From Cristatella mucedo (lineage: Eukaryota > Bryozoa > Phylactolaemata > Cristatellidae): 64,000 nucleotides of DNA. The stretch lies in assembly GCA_009760855.2 (NCBI GenBank), contig WPIO01000038.1, positions 3,556,501 to 3,620,500 of the forward strand. The letters are read 5' to 3'. Below, piece after piece: positions 53,448 through 64,000 of the stretch. Both the position numbers and the translations under genes were made by a program. Under the pieces are notes generated by a model. That model did not search any database. It saw only the letters and a program-made list of their open reading frames with translations, and was not told the origin of the DNA. How positions within the stretch are numbered: the stretch's first letter is position 1; every line of letters begins with the position of its first letter.

Positions 53448-54830
53448 TCACACGGTTTCACTTATGCGAATTCTTTTGGCCTTGAAAGTGGCAAACTGGT
53501 CTATTACGCCTTGGAAGTCAATATTGTCCAGTGTTTCTTTTTCTATGATTAACGAGGCCAAATCGGAGAGTCGATCTTGCCCCATTGATGCTCTCAGATA
53601 AGACAGGGTTATCTACAGCATTTGATGGGTCTCTGCGATTCGTTTTTTGTGGGCACGTACCTGCTTATACGATGCCTACTGTGAGCGGATGTTACCACCT
53701 ATCATCAGGTAATTCTTTCCATACAACGTCTGTAAAGTGCCTAGAAAGAAATTACTAAGGGTGCTATACAAATTTATTATTACTATTTCTATTGAGCCTG
53801 TTAAATGGACGTTCACAACTGGCAACTGATACAGCTATGGTGCTCCAATTAGGAAACACATCTTCTCCACAACTGACAAGGAAAGACATACGTTCCAGTG
53901 GTATCTTTAGTGTCGAGTCGTGATGTGTGTAGCAAGAAGCATTTTAAAGGTACATATTTCGTTGTACAGCTCTGCTCCATCAGCGTGTGAACAATAGAAG
54001 CCTCCAAGATCTAGACATTGCCGGGGAGTGTGGTCCGGTCAAGCGTCTTCAAAAGCTACTCAGCGTCTATGCTGTTCTTCATTATTCTTGAATCTCCTCT
54101 GCAGTGTGACCAACATCTTGAGAGAGTTCTCCAGACATCCGTGTCCTTCGGCGGCTTTTTCGCTCAACTCCCTGCAATTCACATCTCCTTTTGGCATGTA
54201 GCTGTAATCCTTAGCGCAGGTCTTCTTGAAGTCGTGACAGCTCAATCTCAAGAGAGTGGAGGTCAAAAGACGCATCCTTGAAGGTCATCTTTGGATCCTG
54301 CAGTCATGTCTGGATGCGGTCAATCTTCCTTAAGATGCTGTACAAAAAGGGCAACAGAGCCTAAAAGTTTAAGTTCAAAATACCATTTAAAACTGCCAGC
54401 ATCACTTCTTGTTTCAAGTGTTCCACTTGTGTCCTCAGACAGTTGCTCCAAAATACCTACAGTGCTGTTCAGTCCATCACCGATAGCTTTCACAGCCTCT
54501 TCTCTTGCACTCCAATTTGGTGCAGAGTCACGTTTGACGGTGGTGGCTACGACTTTCTTCACTTCTTCCCACCACAGAGTTCATCTTGAAAAGCATAAGT
54601 AGATGTTCTCTCTATTGTTCCTAAAAAACGCAATGAGTACTGAATCTAGACTTATAGCACGAACTCTTGCCAGGTTCAAGCTGTGGTTATCATAGTTAAA
54701 AAAATTTGCCTTCTCATTTCTGGCCAGTATTCTTTTTTGGACACCTGACAAATGGCTAGACATGACGGCTGAGTTATCGTAGCACGGCAGGTTAAGTAAG
54801 CCCAGCTTGTGTGGTCTAATAGTGTGTCGG
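53448..54830 (-). pseudogene. hAT / ZMYM1-like transposase relic
   Basis: Minus-strand reading in several broken frames. It begins with CYDNSAVMSSHLSGVQKRIL and NHSLNLARV (54840-54670), followed by an EEAVKAIGDGL segment. Next is PNWSTIAVSVASCERPFNRL (about 53800-53870) and the C-terminal dimerisation end SYLRASMGQDRLSDLASLII and IDFQGVIDQFATFKAKRIRI before a stop. These are the signatures of hAT-derived proteins of the DUF4371/ZMYM type. An AATAAA (53415-53420, minus) lies about 28 bp past the stop. Frameshifts near 54570 and 54300, a missing 5' part and a LINE tail inserted at 53612-53793 show it is dead. Confidence 0.75.
53612..53793 (+). mobile_element. LINE 3' end inserted in hAT relic
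   Basis: Carries the LINE 3' region (AGCATTTGATGGGTCTCTGCGATTCG), the hairpin AAAGTGCCTAGAAAGAAATTACTAAGGGTGCT and a TTATTATTACT tail. It separates AACAGGCTC from ATAACCCTGTCTTATCTG, which join as a continuous hAT frame. Confidence 0.75.
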
Positions 54831-54839
54831 TGCTCAGCC

Positions 54840-56280
54840 ACGGCACGCTGGTTCGCCATAGACTCGGCGTAGCGGGCCGGGCTCGCCTTTGACAAGACGG
54901 ATCCCGCCTGTGGCATGCAGGACGGGGCGAGCGGGTGGGAAGGGCAGTTAACACGCGGATGGAGGGGTGAACGGCCGTGCGCTTGTGGCGCTGCGAGCGA
55001 CAACCGAATATACAGCAGTTAGAGAGCCCCCTCGGTTTTCCCGTATAGTCAGTTATGTGCGCCGCCCGAGAGTCAAGCTACATCTTAGTATAAGTCTATA
55101 AACTTGCTTAAATAGCTCAACCAGCAATAGCCCAAGTCCAATTAAACGAGAACTTTCTTGAAATCAAGATTGACCTTCTCACATGAACAAGTTTTTATAA
55201 ACTATGCACGATACATTTTACTTGTGGCGCCTCCTAGGCGCCAGGCGACATCTGTCTCCCCCTTGCCCACTCCTCGCTACGCCTCTGTGATCTATTCAAC
55301 GTAGCGGTCGAATTTGACCGGAAACGTGAGCGCCCGAATAGACTGTTAAGACTGGGGTCAAGTGTCATCGCGCCCAGAGCTCATCAGGTGAGCTCCGAAC
55401 TTTGAGGCGAGCGGAGTAAGGCATACGCTGCCAACGCTGCTTTCACGAGACCAAGAGAAGCAGCCAATCGCATTCATGCTTCGAGGAGCTGAGGGCGCGA
55501 CCTTCATGTGTCCCCCCCCCTCGGTCTAGGCAACGCCAAGGGCGTCAGCGGGCATAGATAGCCTACCGGCTGGCTGACGGACGGACGGACGCTAGTTCGT
55601 GGCAGTCGAGGGTGGCCAATCGCCGCGCTTTCCACGAGCGAACGCGTACGAGCATGCGACCGGCTACACAAAAATCGTGCGTTTCGGACTAGCGCCTCAG
55701 TGCGAGCGGATTTTGACACGCGAAGGGTGCTACCACTGCAGGTACCGGCTTTCGCGAAGTCGGTTCGCTGGAACTGCAGTCGCTGAGGCGGTCGTGCGCG
55801 CTGAAGATCGGACGGAGGATTTTGAAGTGCATCCGGCGCTGCATTTTCGGACGCGCCGCGAATTCTTTCGCACCGGCGACGCCGCTAAATTTCTTTTTAA
55901 ATTATTAAATTAAATTTATTTTCCTGATTTAATTAATAAATTTCTAAATTTCGACGTCAATAAATTTCTTGGCTTTCATTCTTTAAACGAGACGTGACGT
56001 CTCATATTTAAAGCTAGCCCTGTAAATCTGAGGATTTTCATGCTTGGTAATATCCAGCATTAGCGCTCGCTCGCTCGAAGCGCTATAGGCCAGACCGATG
56101 GTGGCGCTTGCTTAAAGGTTTGAGACAACGAAATGGTCAGCGGAAGCGAACGGGAACGCTATCGTCGAGACCGGCGAATTTTTTGCACCAGCAGCGCCTG
56201 GTGGGTGTGCCATCTTATTGACATTTATGTGCAAAGACTGGATGGCGTGTCTAGCAGCTCCACTGCGGCTATAGGATTGC
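54840..56280. other. Gap, GC-mixed, no gene called
   Basis: An open frame on plus at 55599-55913 lacks family similarity. CTCATCAGGTGAGC (55380) and poly-C (55513) noted. Confidence 0.4.
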
Positions 56281-56288
56281 GAGTCAGA

Positions 56289-56455
56289 TTTTTTTTTACC
56301 TGATTTAGCAGCCTCATTTGTATAGTGACAGAAAGTCTTATCGGCTATCGCCGCCGCTTGCAGTTGGCAATAAAGGATCGCTAAACTGCAGGATTCGAAC
56401 CCAACGACCTCGGTCGTGAAAAGCGTGCAGCTTACCTCCTGGGCTATCGCGGCCC
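56289..56455 (-). mobile_element. SINE family 1 copy, degenerate
   Basis: CTGATTTAGCAGCCTCATTT, GTATAGTGACAGAAAG, GGATTCGAACCCAACGACCT and CTTACCTCCTGGGCTATCGC show an old copy. Confidence 0.7.
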
Positions 56456-56585
56456 AGTAAGCGCGGTAAACGGCGTGCCGCCCCAGAGGGATGATGAGGC
56501 TTTAGCTAATAACCGTAGAAGGGAGAGCAATAACTGGGGTAATAAGCGGTGAAGTCAAAAGGCGCGATGCTGGAGCGAATGCTGG

Positions 56586-56624
56586 GAGCACGTGGTGAGA
56601 GCACGTGGTGAGAGCACGTGGTGA
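56586..56624. repeat. Three copies of a 13-bp unit
   Basis: GAGCACGTGGTGA three times, each with a CACGTG E-box, then a partial fourth copy. Confidence 0.9.
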
Positions 56625-56841
56625 GAGCACGGGGCGCGCCCCTTCTGCAACAAACCGCCGAGAGACTGAGCGACTGAGTAGTCACTGGGAGAGCTAGGTC
56701 GTATTACGTATCTTCATCAATCGCTGTGCAGTACCGTGATAACTCAGGTGTCCTTAAAGCAGCGTAGTTTTCTGCGATATCCTATGACACGTCAGTTCAC
56801 TTTTCGGAAAGCCATCGGTAGCCATATATATAATAACAGTA

Positions 56842-57135
56842 GTAAAAATAATTTGCTTGATAAAGCGTCCTCAGAGAATACTCAATCTCTTTCTAGGCAC
56901 TTTTACATTTACTGGAAACACGATTGAATGGTGAGTAATATCATGCTTGATAAACAACACGAATAACATGGTTAGGGGTGACATGCACAGGGTCAGCATG
57001 CAAGTGTGTTAGTAGTGTTGTAGGACATTTCCTCCTGGACGTTGCCCTCCCTGACATTCCCCCCTTGGTGGATCTTAGAACATTCCCCCCCCCGGCGTAG
57101 GACCTTTCCCCCTATGTTGATGAATGTATCACTAA

Positions 57136-57197
<62 letters not shown>

Positions 57198-57790
57198 GAT
57201 CAAATGAAGTTCACGCTTTTTTTGAAATAAAACCAACTCAGTATAATTGGATGGATGGATTGGAAGGATGGTTTCTGATGGAGCGAGCGGTGGCGGCGGC
57301 AGCCGCGACTGCGGCGGCGGCTGCTGCGGCAGCAGCGGCGTCAGCGAGCTATTCAGTTTGGTCCCGCGTGAGTTCGGTCCCGCTCGACGCCGCCAGGCAC
57401 GTGTTCGTACCCGTCAAAGCGGGCGCGCGCTACGGCGTGCCGCTCGTTCCTGCAAATGAGCGCGAAGCCTCAAAGGTCTACTGAGTATAACTCCATCTCA
57501 AGAGACCTTGTTACGCCTTAATACACACTAATTAAAGCGCAGAATACGAGCATTTATACGAGAATCAGGAGGATTTAGGTCGTGGAGGCGCAGCACGCCT
57601 TAAACACTAAACCCTAAGCCCTAAAACCCTATACCCGGGGGATGTCCTACCCCAGGGGGGAAATGTCGGGGGGGGGGAGACATCAGAAGGGGAAATGTCC
57701 GTACCCCGGTTAGTTCATGCAACAGTGTCAGCACAGCATAAGCACATAAAGGACAAATCGCAAGAACCAATTAAATGCTGTCGTAAATAA
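56842..57790 (-). mobile_element. LINE 3' end split by an inverted-repeat element
   Basis: 56842-57013 holds the tail, hairpin and first 3' UTR part (GGTCAGCATGCAAGTGTG). The 3' UTR resumes at 57709 with GTTAGTTCATGCAACAGTGT and CAGCATAAGCACATAAAGGA. The 695 bp between is the element listed next. Confidence 0.75.
57014..57708. mobile_element. Inverted-repeat (MITE-like) element, 695 bp
   Basis: Flanked by GTTAGT on both sides (57008-57013, 57709-57714), a 6-bp target duplication. Left end AGTGTTGTAGGACATTTCC, right end complement CGGGGTACGGACATTTCC, so the ends are imperfect inverted repeats. GGACATTTCCCC-like motifs recur internally at both ends. Inside are a (TA)n run, a GCGGCGGC-rich segment and CCCTAAA-like telomeric-type repeats at 57603-57632. 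No transposase seen. Confidence 0.62.
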
Positions 57791-57883
57791 ATAAATATTT
57801 AATACATATATTTTATATATTAATTTATTATATTTATAATAAATAAATATATAAACCATATATAATACATATTTATCTGTAAT

Positions 57884-57956
57884 AACTATAACTATAACTA
57901 TAACTATATAACTATAACTATAACTATAACTATAACTATAACTATAACTATAACTA

Positions 57957-58014
<58 letters not shown>
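57884..58014. repeat. (AACTAT)n hexamer repeat then (TA)n
   Basis: About 12 AACTAT units with one phase slip, then pure TA. Confidence 0.95.
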
Positions 58015-58016
<2 letters not shown>

Positions 58017-58498
58017 CAGTCTTCCGACAAAGACGGCGGTTCGGTAGCTGGGATGAGAGTGACGAGAACGTTCGGCGATTGAGAGCGCGACTGAGTCGAT
58101 CGGCGCGGCTGCGCCGCTATGACGAGGTCGGCCAGCGAATGCTCGAGGCTTAACTAAAAAAAAACCGCAAAAAAGCAGCCGGAAAACCGCACTATTTTCT
58201 ATTGGCTGGCCGCGAGTGGGGGGGGGGTCGGCGCGGGACCGTAGGACGGCGAAATGTAGGAGCGAAGCTTCTTCTACGAGCCTCTGGCGGCGTACTCGGC
58301 GAGGTTTTTCCCGATCTGCGCGCGAAATCTACCTGGTGCGGTCCGGCCGCTGCGATATCCCCCTTCCCCCGATTCTACGTTACCTTCGTTCGCTCCGTTC
58401 GCGCTTGCGCGAATCGTCGACGGAGCGCGGCTGACGATTACGATGCGAAATCGCCTACCTGTTGACACGGCCGCGAGTGGCCTCTGCTGAGGCTCCCC

Positions 58499-58541
58499 AG
58501 TGATCTCTGACCTGCTGAGGCTCAGCAGGTCAGAGATCACT
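58499..58541. repeat. 43-nt near-perfect palindrome
   Basis: 21-bp arms (AGTGATCTCTGACCTGCTGA plus G and its exact complement) with a single G between. Confidence 0.95.
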
Positions 58542-58924
58542 CAGTGCGTTCTTCGGCTCCTTGTTCCGGCCGCTTCCTGCTAGCTCGATCTGTCGCGAGC
58601 TCGCCGCCGCGCGAAGTGAGGCCGCCGCTCGCACGTCGCGCCGTTAAAGCGCGCTGCGAGTTCCTCGAACGTAACTAGACATGACTAGCGCCACTAGAAC
58701 GTCTCGCCACCACCACCCCCACCCCCCACCCGACGGCCGGCCGAAAGAACAGCGCCAGCTCGCGCTCGGTCGTTATTCCGCACAACCAACCGACGCGGTA
58801 AGAGACTCACTGTGAGCTCTTGCGAGATGACGTAACGGCGTTTTTACTCGGCTCGAAAACTGAATGGAAAGCAAGATCCGATGGGGAGCAGCAGCATTGC
58901 CAATCTCTTCCGGTTCCGAGTGCA

Positions 58925-59715
58925 TTGTTGTAAGTCCGCGGAAAAAAAGTCTTCACCCGCTTTCTTGCTAAAATTCGGGCTCGTCTAGACAGGGGTACCG
59001 CATCTAAATTGGTCCGTGCATTTGTGGCATCCTGTCTTGACTTGTGGTACTCACTGCTTGCTGGCCTACCGGCGTGTGCAATCGGGCGCTTACAGCTGGT
59101 GCAAAACTGCCGCTAGGCTTGTCTGTCATGAGTGTCGCAGTTGCCACATCACACCACTTCTCGCCGACCTGCACTGGCTCCCAGTCAAGCAACACATCGA
59201 CTTCAAGGTTCTGTCACTCACTTTTAGGTCCCTTCATTCTTTGGCTCCAGCCTACCCATCATATTTACTCTCCCACTAGGCTAAGCATCGTTCCACCCGC
59301 TTTTCGGAATCTAACCGTTTACCTATACCTCGTACAAACCTCAAATCCTTTGGAGATGGTGCCATTATTTCGTGTGCTCCCAAAGCCGGGAACTCACTCC
59401 GGACTTCCATCACGACATCCCCTGACTTGCTTACATTTAAAAAGAAATTAAAAACACTTATTCATCCCAGCATTTAGTGGGTCCCTGTGATTCCTCCTTG
59501 ATGTGCTTATACGTGCTGACACTGTGCATGCTGCCAGTAACCGCACTTGCATGCTGACCCTGTGCATTTCGCCCCTAACTATGTTATTCGTGTTGTTTAT
59601 TGAGCATGCTACCACTAACCATCCGATCGTGTTTCCTTTACAGCAAATGTAAAGCGCCTAGAAAGAGACTGAGTTCTCTGAGAGTGCTTTATAAAACGTA
59701 TTAGCATTATTCTTT
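58925..59715 (+). mobile_element. LINE 3' half, plus
   Basis: Frames for [39 protein letters not shown] and [18 protein letters not shown] with small frameshifts, then 3' UTR and AAAGCGCCTAGAAAGAGACT hairpin. Confidence 0.82.
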
Positions 59716-59824
59716 AAAAGTCCGCATCTTTTAGAAGTTCTACTAGAATATGTCACCTGCTGGATCGGAAGCATGGGACTGACCAAGCCGGTTCGTAACA
59801 TTAATAATAGCAACAGTAAACTGT

Positions 59825-59935
59825 AACGATAATAACAATACATTTGTATAGAGTCATCGGAAAACTGAATCTCTCTAGTCACTATACAAATGCTGCATAG
59901 AAAGCATTGCCAAATGATTGGTGTAACACACGCAG
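59825..59935 (-). mobile_element. LINE/SINE tail, minus
   Basis: AATAACAATACATTTGTATA, GAGTCATCGGAAAACTGAAT, CTCTCTAGTCACTATACAAA. Confidence 0.55.
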
Positions 59936-60737
59936 GCAGCTGGCGCAGTGTAAACAGGTACGTACATGAAGCGCGAGAGACGAATATGCCGTGTGAGCGA
60001 GTCTGTCCCGGTAGGAGTGAGTGAGTGAGTGAGTGAGCGAGCGAGCGAGCGAGCCCGATCGTCGGGGCATTTACGCACCTATAGCAGAGTCTTGGATTAG
60101 AACCGCTGCTCGATCGAAATCCAGTGAGTGAGTCTTACGCAATGTGGCGACCGACTCGAGCTTCCGTCGGTCGGCAAGTCTGACCACCGCAAGGCCACCC
60201 CAAAGGGTGGCCCAGCGTCATTTCCCTATGCAGCCACCGCGGAGAGCGAATTGCAGGAATCTTATTTCAAGGCAAGTAGTACTTCGAACCGCGTTTCCGA
60301 TATCAAATTTCGAGAGTGACAGTGAAGTCAGATAGTTAGGGCCAAGGTTTCTGGAAAATTCCGGAAGCGCCATTGAGATGTCGCCTGTTTGCGGTCGAAG
60401 TCGGAACGATTGACAAACAGTTCAGACCCGCCTATCAACAAACCAGGCTGTCTGCCTATCGGCAGGAGCTCCGTTCTATAACACTGGCTAGCTTCAAGAT
60501 ATATGTGGCTCCCTCAGAAGCGAATCTCAGAAATAGGCAATAATAGGAACAGGCACCGCGTTGCAGCCTTCCACCAAGGGTGAGAAGCAGTTTGGCGTTG
60601 TCGCCGTAAAAGTGGTACGCAATTTTCAGACACTCGCGTAACGTGATGGTTGGACTAACAGCGATGTGCCAAATCCTTGGCGCATGCGACGTCGTACCCG
60701 AGGTGTCCTTGAAGCGTGCGACATTAATGATGTTCGA

Positions 60738-60850
60738 ATAAGAATATATTTAGATTGCTTCCCAGGAGAACTGAAGCCCTTTCATGTCGCTTTACGTATG
60801 CTGGTCTAGATGCATGTCGGCTGATTAGAGGTACACACCGTGCAAGACTT
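60738..60850 (-). mobile_element. LINE tail remnant, minus
   Basis: ATATATTTAGATTGCTTCCC, AGGAGAACTGAAGCCCTTTC, ATGTCGCTTTACGTATGCTGG. Confidence 0.45.
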
Positions 60851-60969
60851 CAGCACGCTTAGAAGGAGTATTCCTAAGGGTGCTGATTGATATCGCGGAT
60901 TGAATAGATCCGTTGAATTATCGGCGAATTATATTATTATATATTCATAATATAATTCATATATATAAA

Positions 60970-60970
60970 T

Positions 60971-61006
<36 letters not shown>

Positions 61007-61007
61007 T
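60970..61007. repeat. (CA)n/(TA)n
   Basis: ACACAC then TATATA. Confidence 0.9.
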
Positions 61008-61119
61008 GGATTATTATAAACATTCGGATTATTATAATTATAAATAGATCGATTGCGGCGGATTCATATCGCTAATGAATGGCGGCATTAATTATTAAGG
61101 ATAATTCCTAGGGATAAAG

Positions 61120-62204
61120 AAGCGTGTCGTGCGAGTAGCCGGCGGATTCCTAGCTTTGCTTGCGCAGCGGAGCGGGTGCTTGCTTGGATTCCGGCCGCCG
61201 CTCTTCTTCGCCGCACTGCGCATGCGCGCGCCAAACGTGCACTCTCTCCACATGTCGAGCGGCGTGTTGCCTTCCCCCGGGGGGGGGGGGCGGCGGCGGC
61301 GGTGGAGGGGGCACGTGGTCCGCTAGCGTACCTTTGGTCATTAGTCGCGCTGGGTTGCGCCGGACGCTTCAGCCGCGCGCACGCAGCCCGCGCCGCCTCC
61401 CGTCTGGCGCACGGCCTCTACTGCCGGTCGTCCGTTGTTGTCCAGCCTAGCCGAGCCGACCGCGCGTTCGGTACGTTTGAGCACTCCTGCAACGCTCGAA
61501 TTGTCTTCTTCCGAGTCATGCGGCGCCGCTAAGTCGGTCGACGGCGTCGAAAAAAGCGCGCGCGTCGGCGCTGAGCGCAGTAACCGAAGGCGGCGCTGTC
61601 TTCGAGGGAGGCGCGGGTCGAAGCGCAGCTACGGCTCGCTAAAAGTTACGCATTCGCGGAAATGCTGCACCGAGCAGAAAGCGCACGCCAACCGGCCTGA
61701 CAGACGCGGATCCATTTGCTTGCACTCTGTCAGCTACGGCACGGCACGTCGCGCACGTCCGTCCACAGGCGCTAGACACACCTTCAGTAGAATGGTACGT
61801 TTCCACCGGCGATAGATTGATTTACAATTCCGCTTGACATAGAGCTACGGAACTCCCCCCCCCGCGGCAACTTACCCATCCAGCCGCCGCCCCCCACGCA
61901 CGCTCCAGTAGTTCCGCCCCGGCGGCACGCCTACGGGTGTCCCGTCGGGCGCCGGAAGCGGCGTCGGTCGTTCCCTCCCCAAATGAGCTCAGTCCGAGGT
62001 GGGTCGACGGTGACGTCATCGACCGCGGGCGCTCCCCTAGCGCGCGCAGGACGCCGCCGCCGCCGCCGCGTAGCTGTCGTAGCTGCTTGCGACGGACTCG
62101 CTAGGGACGCGGTCGACCGTAGCTGCGAGCTGCGAACAGTGGTGTGTGTACACGTGCACACCCGCAGCAGCCTAGCGCGGACAGGAGAGTGAGAGCGGAG
62201 GAGT
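61120..62204 (+). promoter_or_regulatory. CpG-rich block, probable promoter and 5' UTR
   Basis: High CpG density compared with flanks, G-runs (61278-61290) and no defendable coding frame. It leads into the ATG at 62205. Confidence 0.4.
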
Positions 62205-62424
62205 ATGCCCGGCGACGTCATCAGGTTCGTCAAACGCGGCAAGGATGACTACCTCGACTTGGCCGAAGAGGAGGAGGTGGAGTTCGACGTCGGGACCGCG
62301 TCCGACATGTCGATGTACCGCCGGCGGCCCGCGCCCGCCCCCATCTCCGAGTCGGCGGAGGCGGGCGAGCGCACCGGCGCGACCGCAAGGCCCGGCTCGT
62401 CCTACTCGAGTCTTCCTCAGCCCG
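62205..62424 (+). CDS. First coding exon of an unrecognised gene
   Basis: ATG after a purine-rich leader (GCGGAGGAGTATG). Encodes MPGDVIRFVKRGKDDYLDLA, an acidic EEEEVEFD run, MSMYRRRPAPAPISES, and ends SSLPQP before GTGAGC in phase 1. A CpG-rich block of about 1 kb precedes it, as expected of a promoter. I do not recognise the protein. The next exon was not located before the window end. Confidence 0.5.
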
Positions 62425-62727
62425 GTGAGCTGTCTGGTGACGCGGCGAGCCGCCGGCGCGCACCGCTCCCGACCTAGGCAGGTCTCGAGAAGAACGAACT
62501 GCGGTGGCCGGAGCGCCGGTGACGCGCACGCGTTCGCAGCTCGGAGCTGGAAGCGTTGCCCCATGCTAGAAACCACGCTGCGCCCGTCGCTTCGCGAAGC
62601 AGACGCTGCCACCGTGCAGCGCGGTTGCGACCAGCGCTACACCAGCGTTTTTATGCACATAATCTGGGCAAAGTCGCGATGCTAAAATTGAACGTTGCGA
62701 AAAGCAATGAGAATATGGACTCGAGAG

Positions 62728-62780
<53 letters not shown>

Positions 62781-64000
62781 CCCGGCAGAAACGTTTAACT
62801 ACCAAGCGGTCAATGCTTCGTCAGCCTCGTCTGACAAATGACTCGCGGTACTGCTATTGTCAACAATGCACTCGGATGGGTTCCGGTCTCTGGTTCGCAG
62901 TCGTGGCAGTGGAACTGGCAGTCCGTGGGCTCGCTACGACAGATCTGCTCCGAACGCGCGGCACCGCCGAGTTTCGCCGGCCCACTGCTGCTCGGCCGAC
63001 CGAGCCCGTAGCAGCCAGCCAGCCCGGCTTAGCGATGGAGGGAGGGGTGCTCTGCTGTTCAGCACATGGCCACCGCCCCTGAGCGCCGAGCGGCTCCGTC
63101 CCTGCTCGGCGATTTGGTGGCTAGTGCTCTCGATTTGAGCGTGCTATTGCTATGTGCGCACACGCTTTCGCGTCTGTGTGTGGATGTGCCCTGCGTTTGC
63201 ATCCGTGGGTCCTGCCTGCCGAGACTCACAGCTAGGCTGGCTGCTCTGATGACCTCTGCCCTTCGCTCTGTAGTAGATAGGGAAGCCCGAGCATTTCGCA
63301 TTCCGAGGCGCTCATGATTCAGCGCACGTGCTTCGCTAAAAGCCGACCGATCTTAACTAAGTATTCAGCCTGTCACCAGCTTAATGTGAGCAACTTAGGG
63401 AGCAGCTACACTTATCTCCTCGTGCTGCTCCATCTGCCTCCATGGCGAGACACCTGACGTGGACCAGCTGCTGGTTCCGTCGCCGATGCTGCCTCCATAT
63501 GAACTGCTCTTCTGTTCAATGCTTTCGACCTCTCGTGGACACCTTCTCACGTGATCGAGCCAGGCATGCTTTGCTGTGGCTGCCTGGGGTGGGGGGAGTG
63601 GGGGGGGGGTGATGGTGGTGCTGCGCAGACCGTTTGGTGAGCACTTGGGACTCTTGCGAATTGCTTTGGCTCGTGCTATGCTGTGTGCCCGATTGGTTTC
63701 TCATTGGCCCTGCCTAGGGCCTGTCGATTGGGCTGCCAGCCCACCCGCGTCCAATCCGCAGGCTTGCATGCCGGAAGAACATGAGCCGTCCTCTGTATTG
63801 GGTTGGGGTGCTGTCCCTCCACTGGCATCGGCCCTTTTCCACCCCTCTGCTCCCCCACCCCCCCCCCCCCCCCGCCGTGGCAGTGGGAGTGGCAGGAAGT
63901 GGCAGAGAAAGCACGGGAGGCACGTGGTCTTGAGTCAAAGCAGGGCAGGAAAATAGCCAAAAGTTTGACGAACAATGCGCTACAGATGAGGCCCAGCTCA
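62425..64000 (+). other. Intron or intergenic to window end
   Basis: Presumed first intron of the gene starting at 62205. Contains the (GA)n tract and C/G homopolymers (63595-63610, 63856-63873). No second exon recognised. Confidence 0.4.
62725..62778. repeat. (GA)n tract
   Basis: About 300 bp after the donor at 62424. Confidence 0.95.

Noticed and set aside
55599-55913. 104-codon plus frame
   Set aside because: No similarity, no splice context; GC-rich chance frame.
57603-57632. Telomere repeat
   Set aside because: Only a few irregular CCCTAAA-like units inside an inserted element.

Overview
This is animal (bilaterian, invertebrate-type) nuclear DNA. Its genes have introns with GT-AG and a few GC-AG boundaries, CpG-rich promoters, long simple repeats, and many short interspersed and LINE-type insertions. 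I cannot name the species. The genes are recognised from family signatures, and exon borders were set by hand from splice sites, codon phase and protein similarity.

Genes. (1) 1185-23207, plus: the 3' part of an MTSS1/ABBA (missing-in-metastasis, I-BAR) homologue. It runs from the end of the IMD domain, through Ser/Pro/Gln-rich linker exons, to a C-terminal WH2 actin-binding motif; the 5' exons lie before the window. (2) 36949 down to about 33616, minus: a PH-domain gene resembling the DOK family, most like DOK7. The first two coding exons are clear, the IRS-type PTB exons were not found, and one Ser-rich 3' exon is a candidate. (3) 50956-42978, minus: a complete seven-exon NUDT9 (ADP-ribose pyrophosphatase) with every junction in phase and an intact Nudix box. 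(4) 62205-62424, plus: a first coding exon of an unrecognised gene that probably runs off the right edge.

Between and inside the genes the sequence is mostly transposon debris. There is one abundant LINE family (L2/CR1-like) with a characteristic 3' hairpin and an ATT-type tail. A tRNA-derived SINE family ends in the same hairpin, so it probably borrows the LINE machinery. A second tRNA-derived SINE family has an unrelated tail. Two solo LTRs of one family lie in opposite orientation, each with its own 4-bp target duplication. A 695-bp inverted-repeat element sits inside a LINE tail with a 6-bp duplication. A hAT/ZMYM-type transposase relic is itself split by a LINE tail. Several insertions are nested and give a relative order of arrival.

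Other structure includes a perfect 7 x 17 bp minisatellite, a 31-bp minisatellite with an alternating dimer, a near-perfect 43-nt palindrome, a 26-bp palindrome in the MTSS1-like 3' region, and very long (CT)n/(GA)n tracts in introns. I saw no bacterial, CRISPR, phage or operon-like system. The most unusual items are the inverted solo-LTR pair, the inverted-repeat element, the LINE/SINE shared tail and a probable extra GC-donor exon in the MTSS1-like gene.
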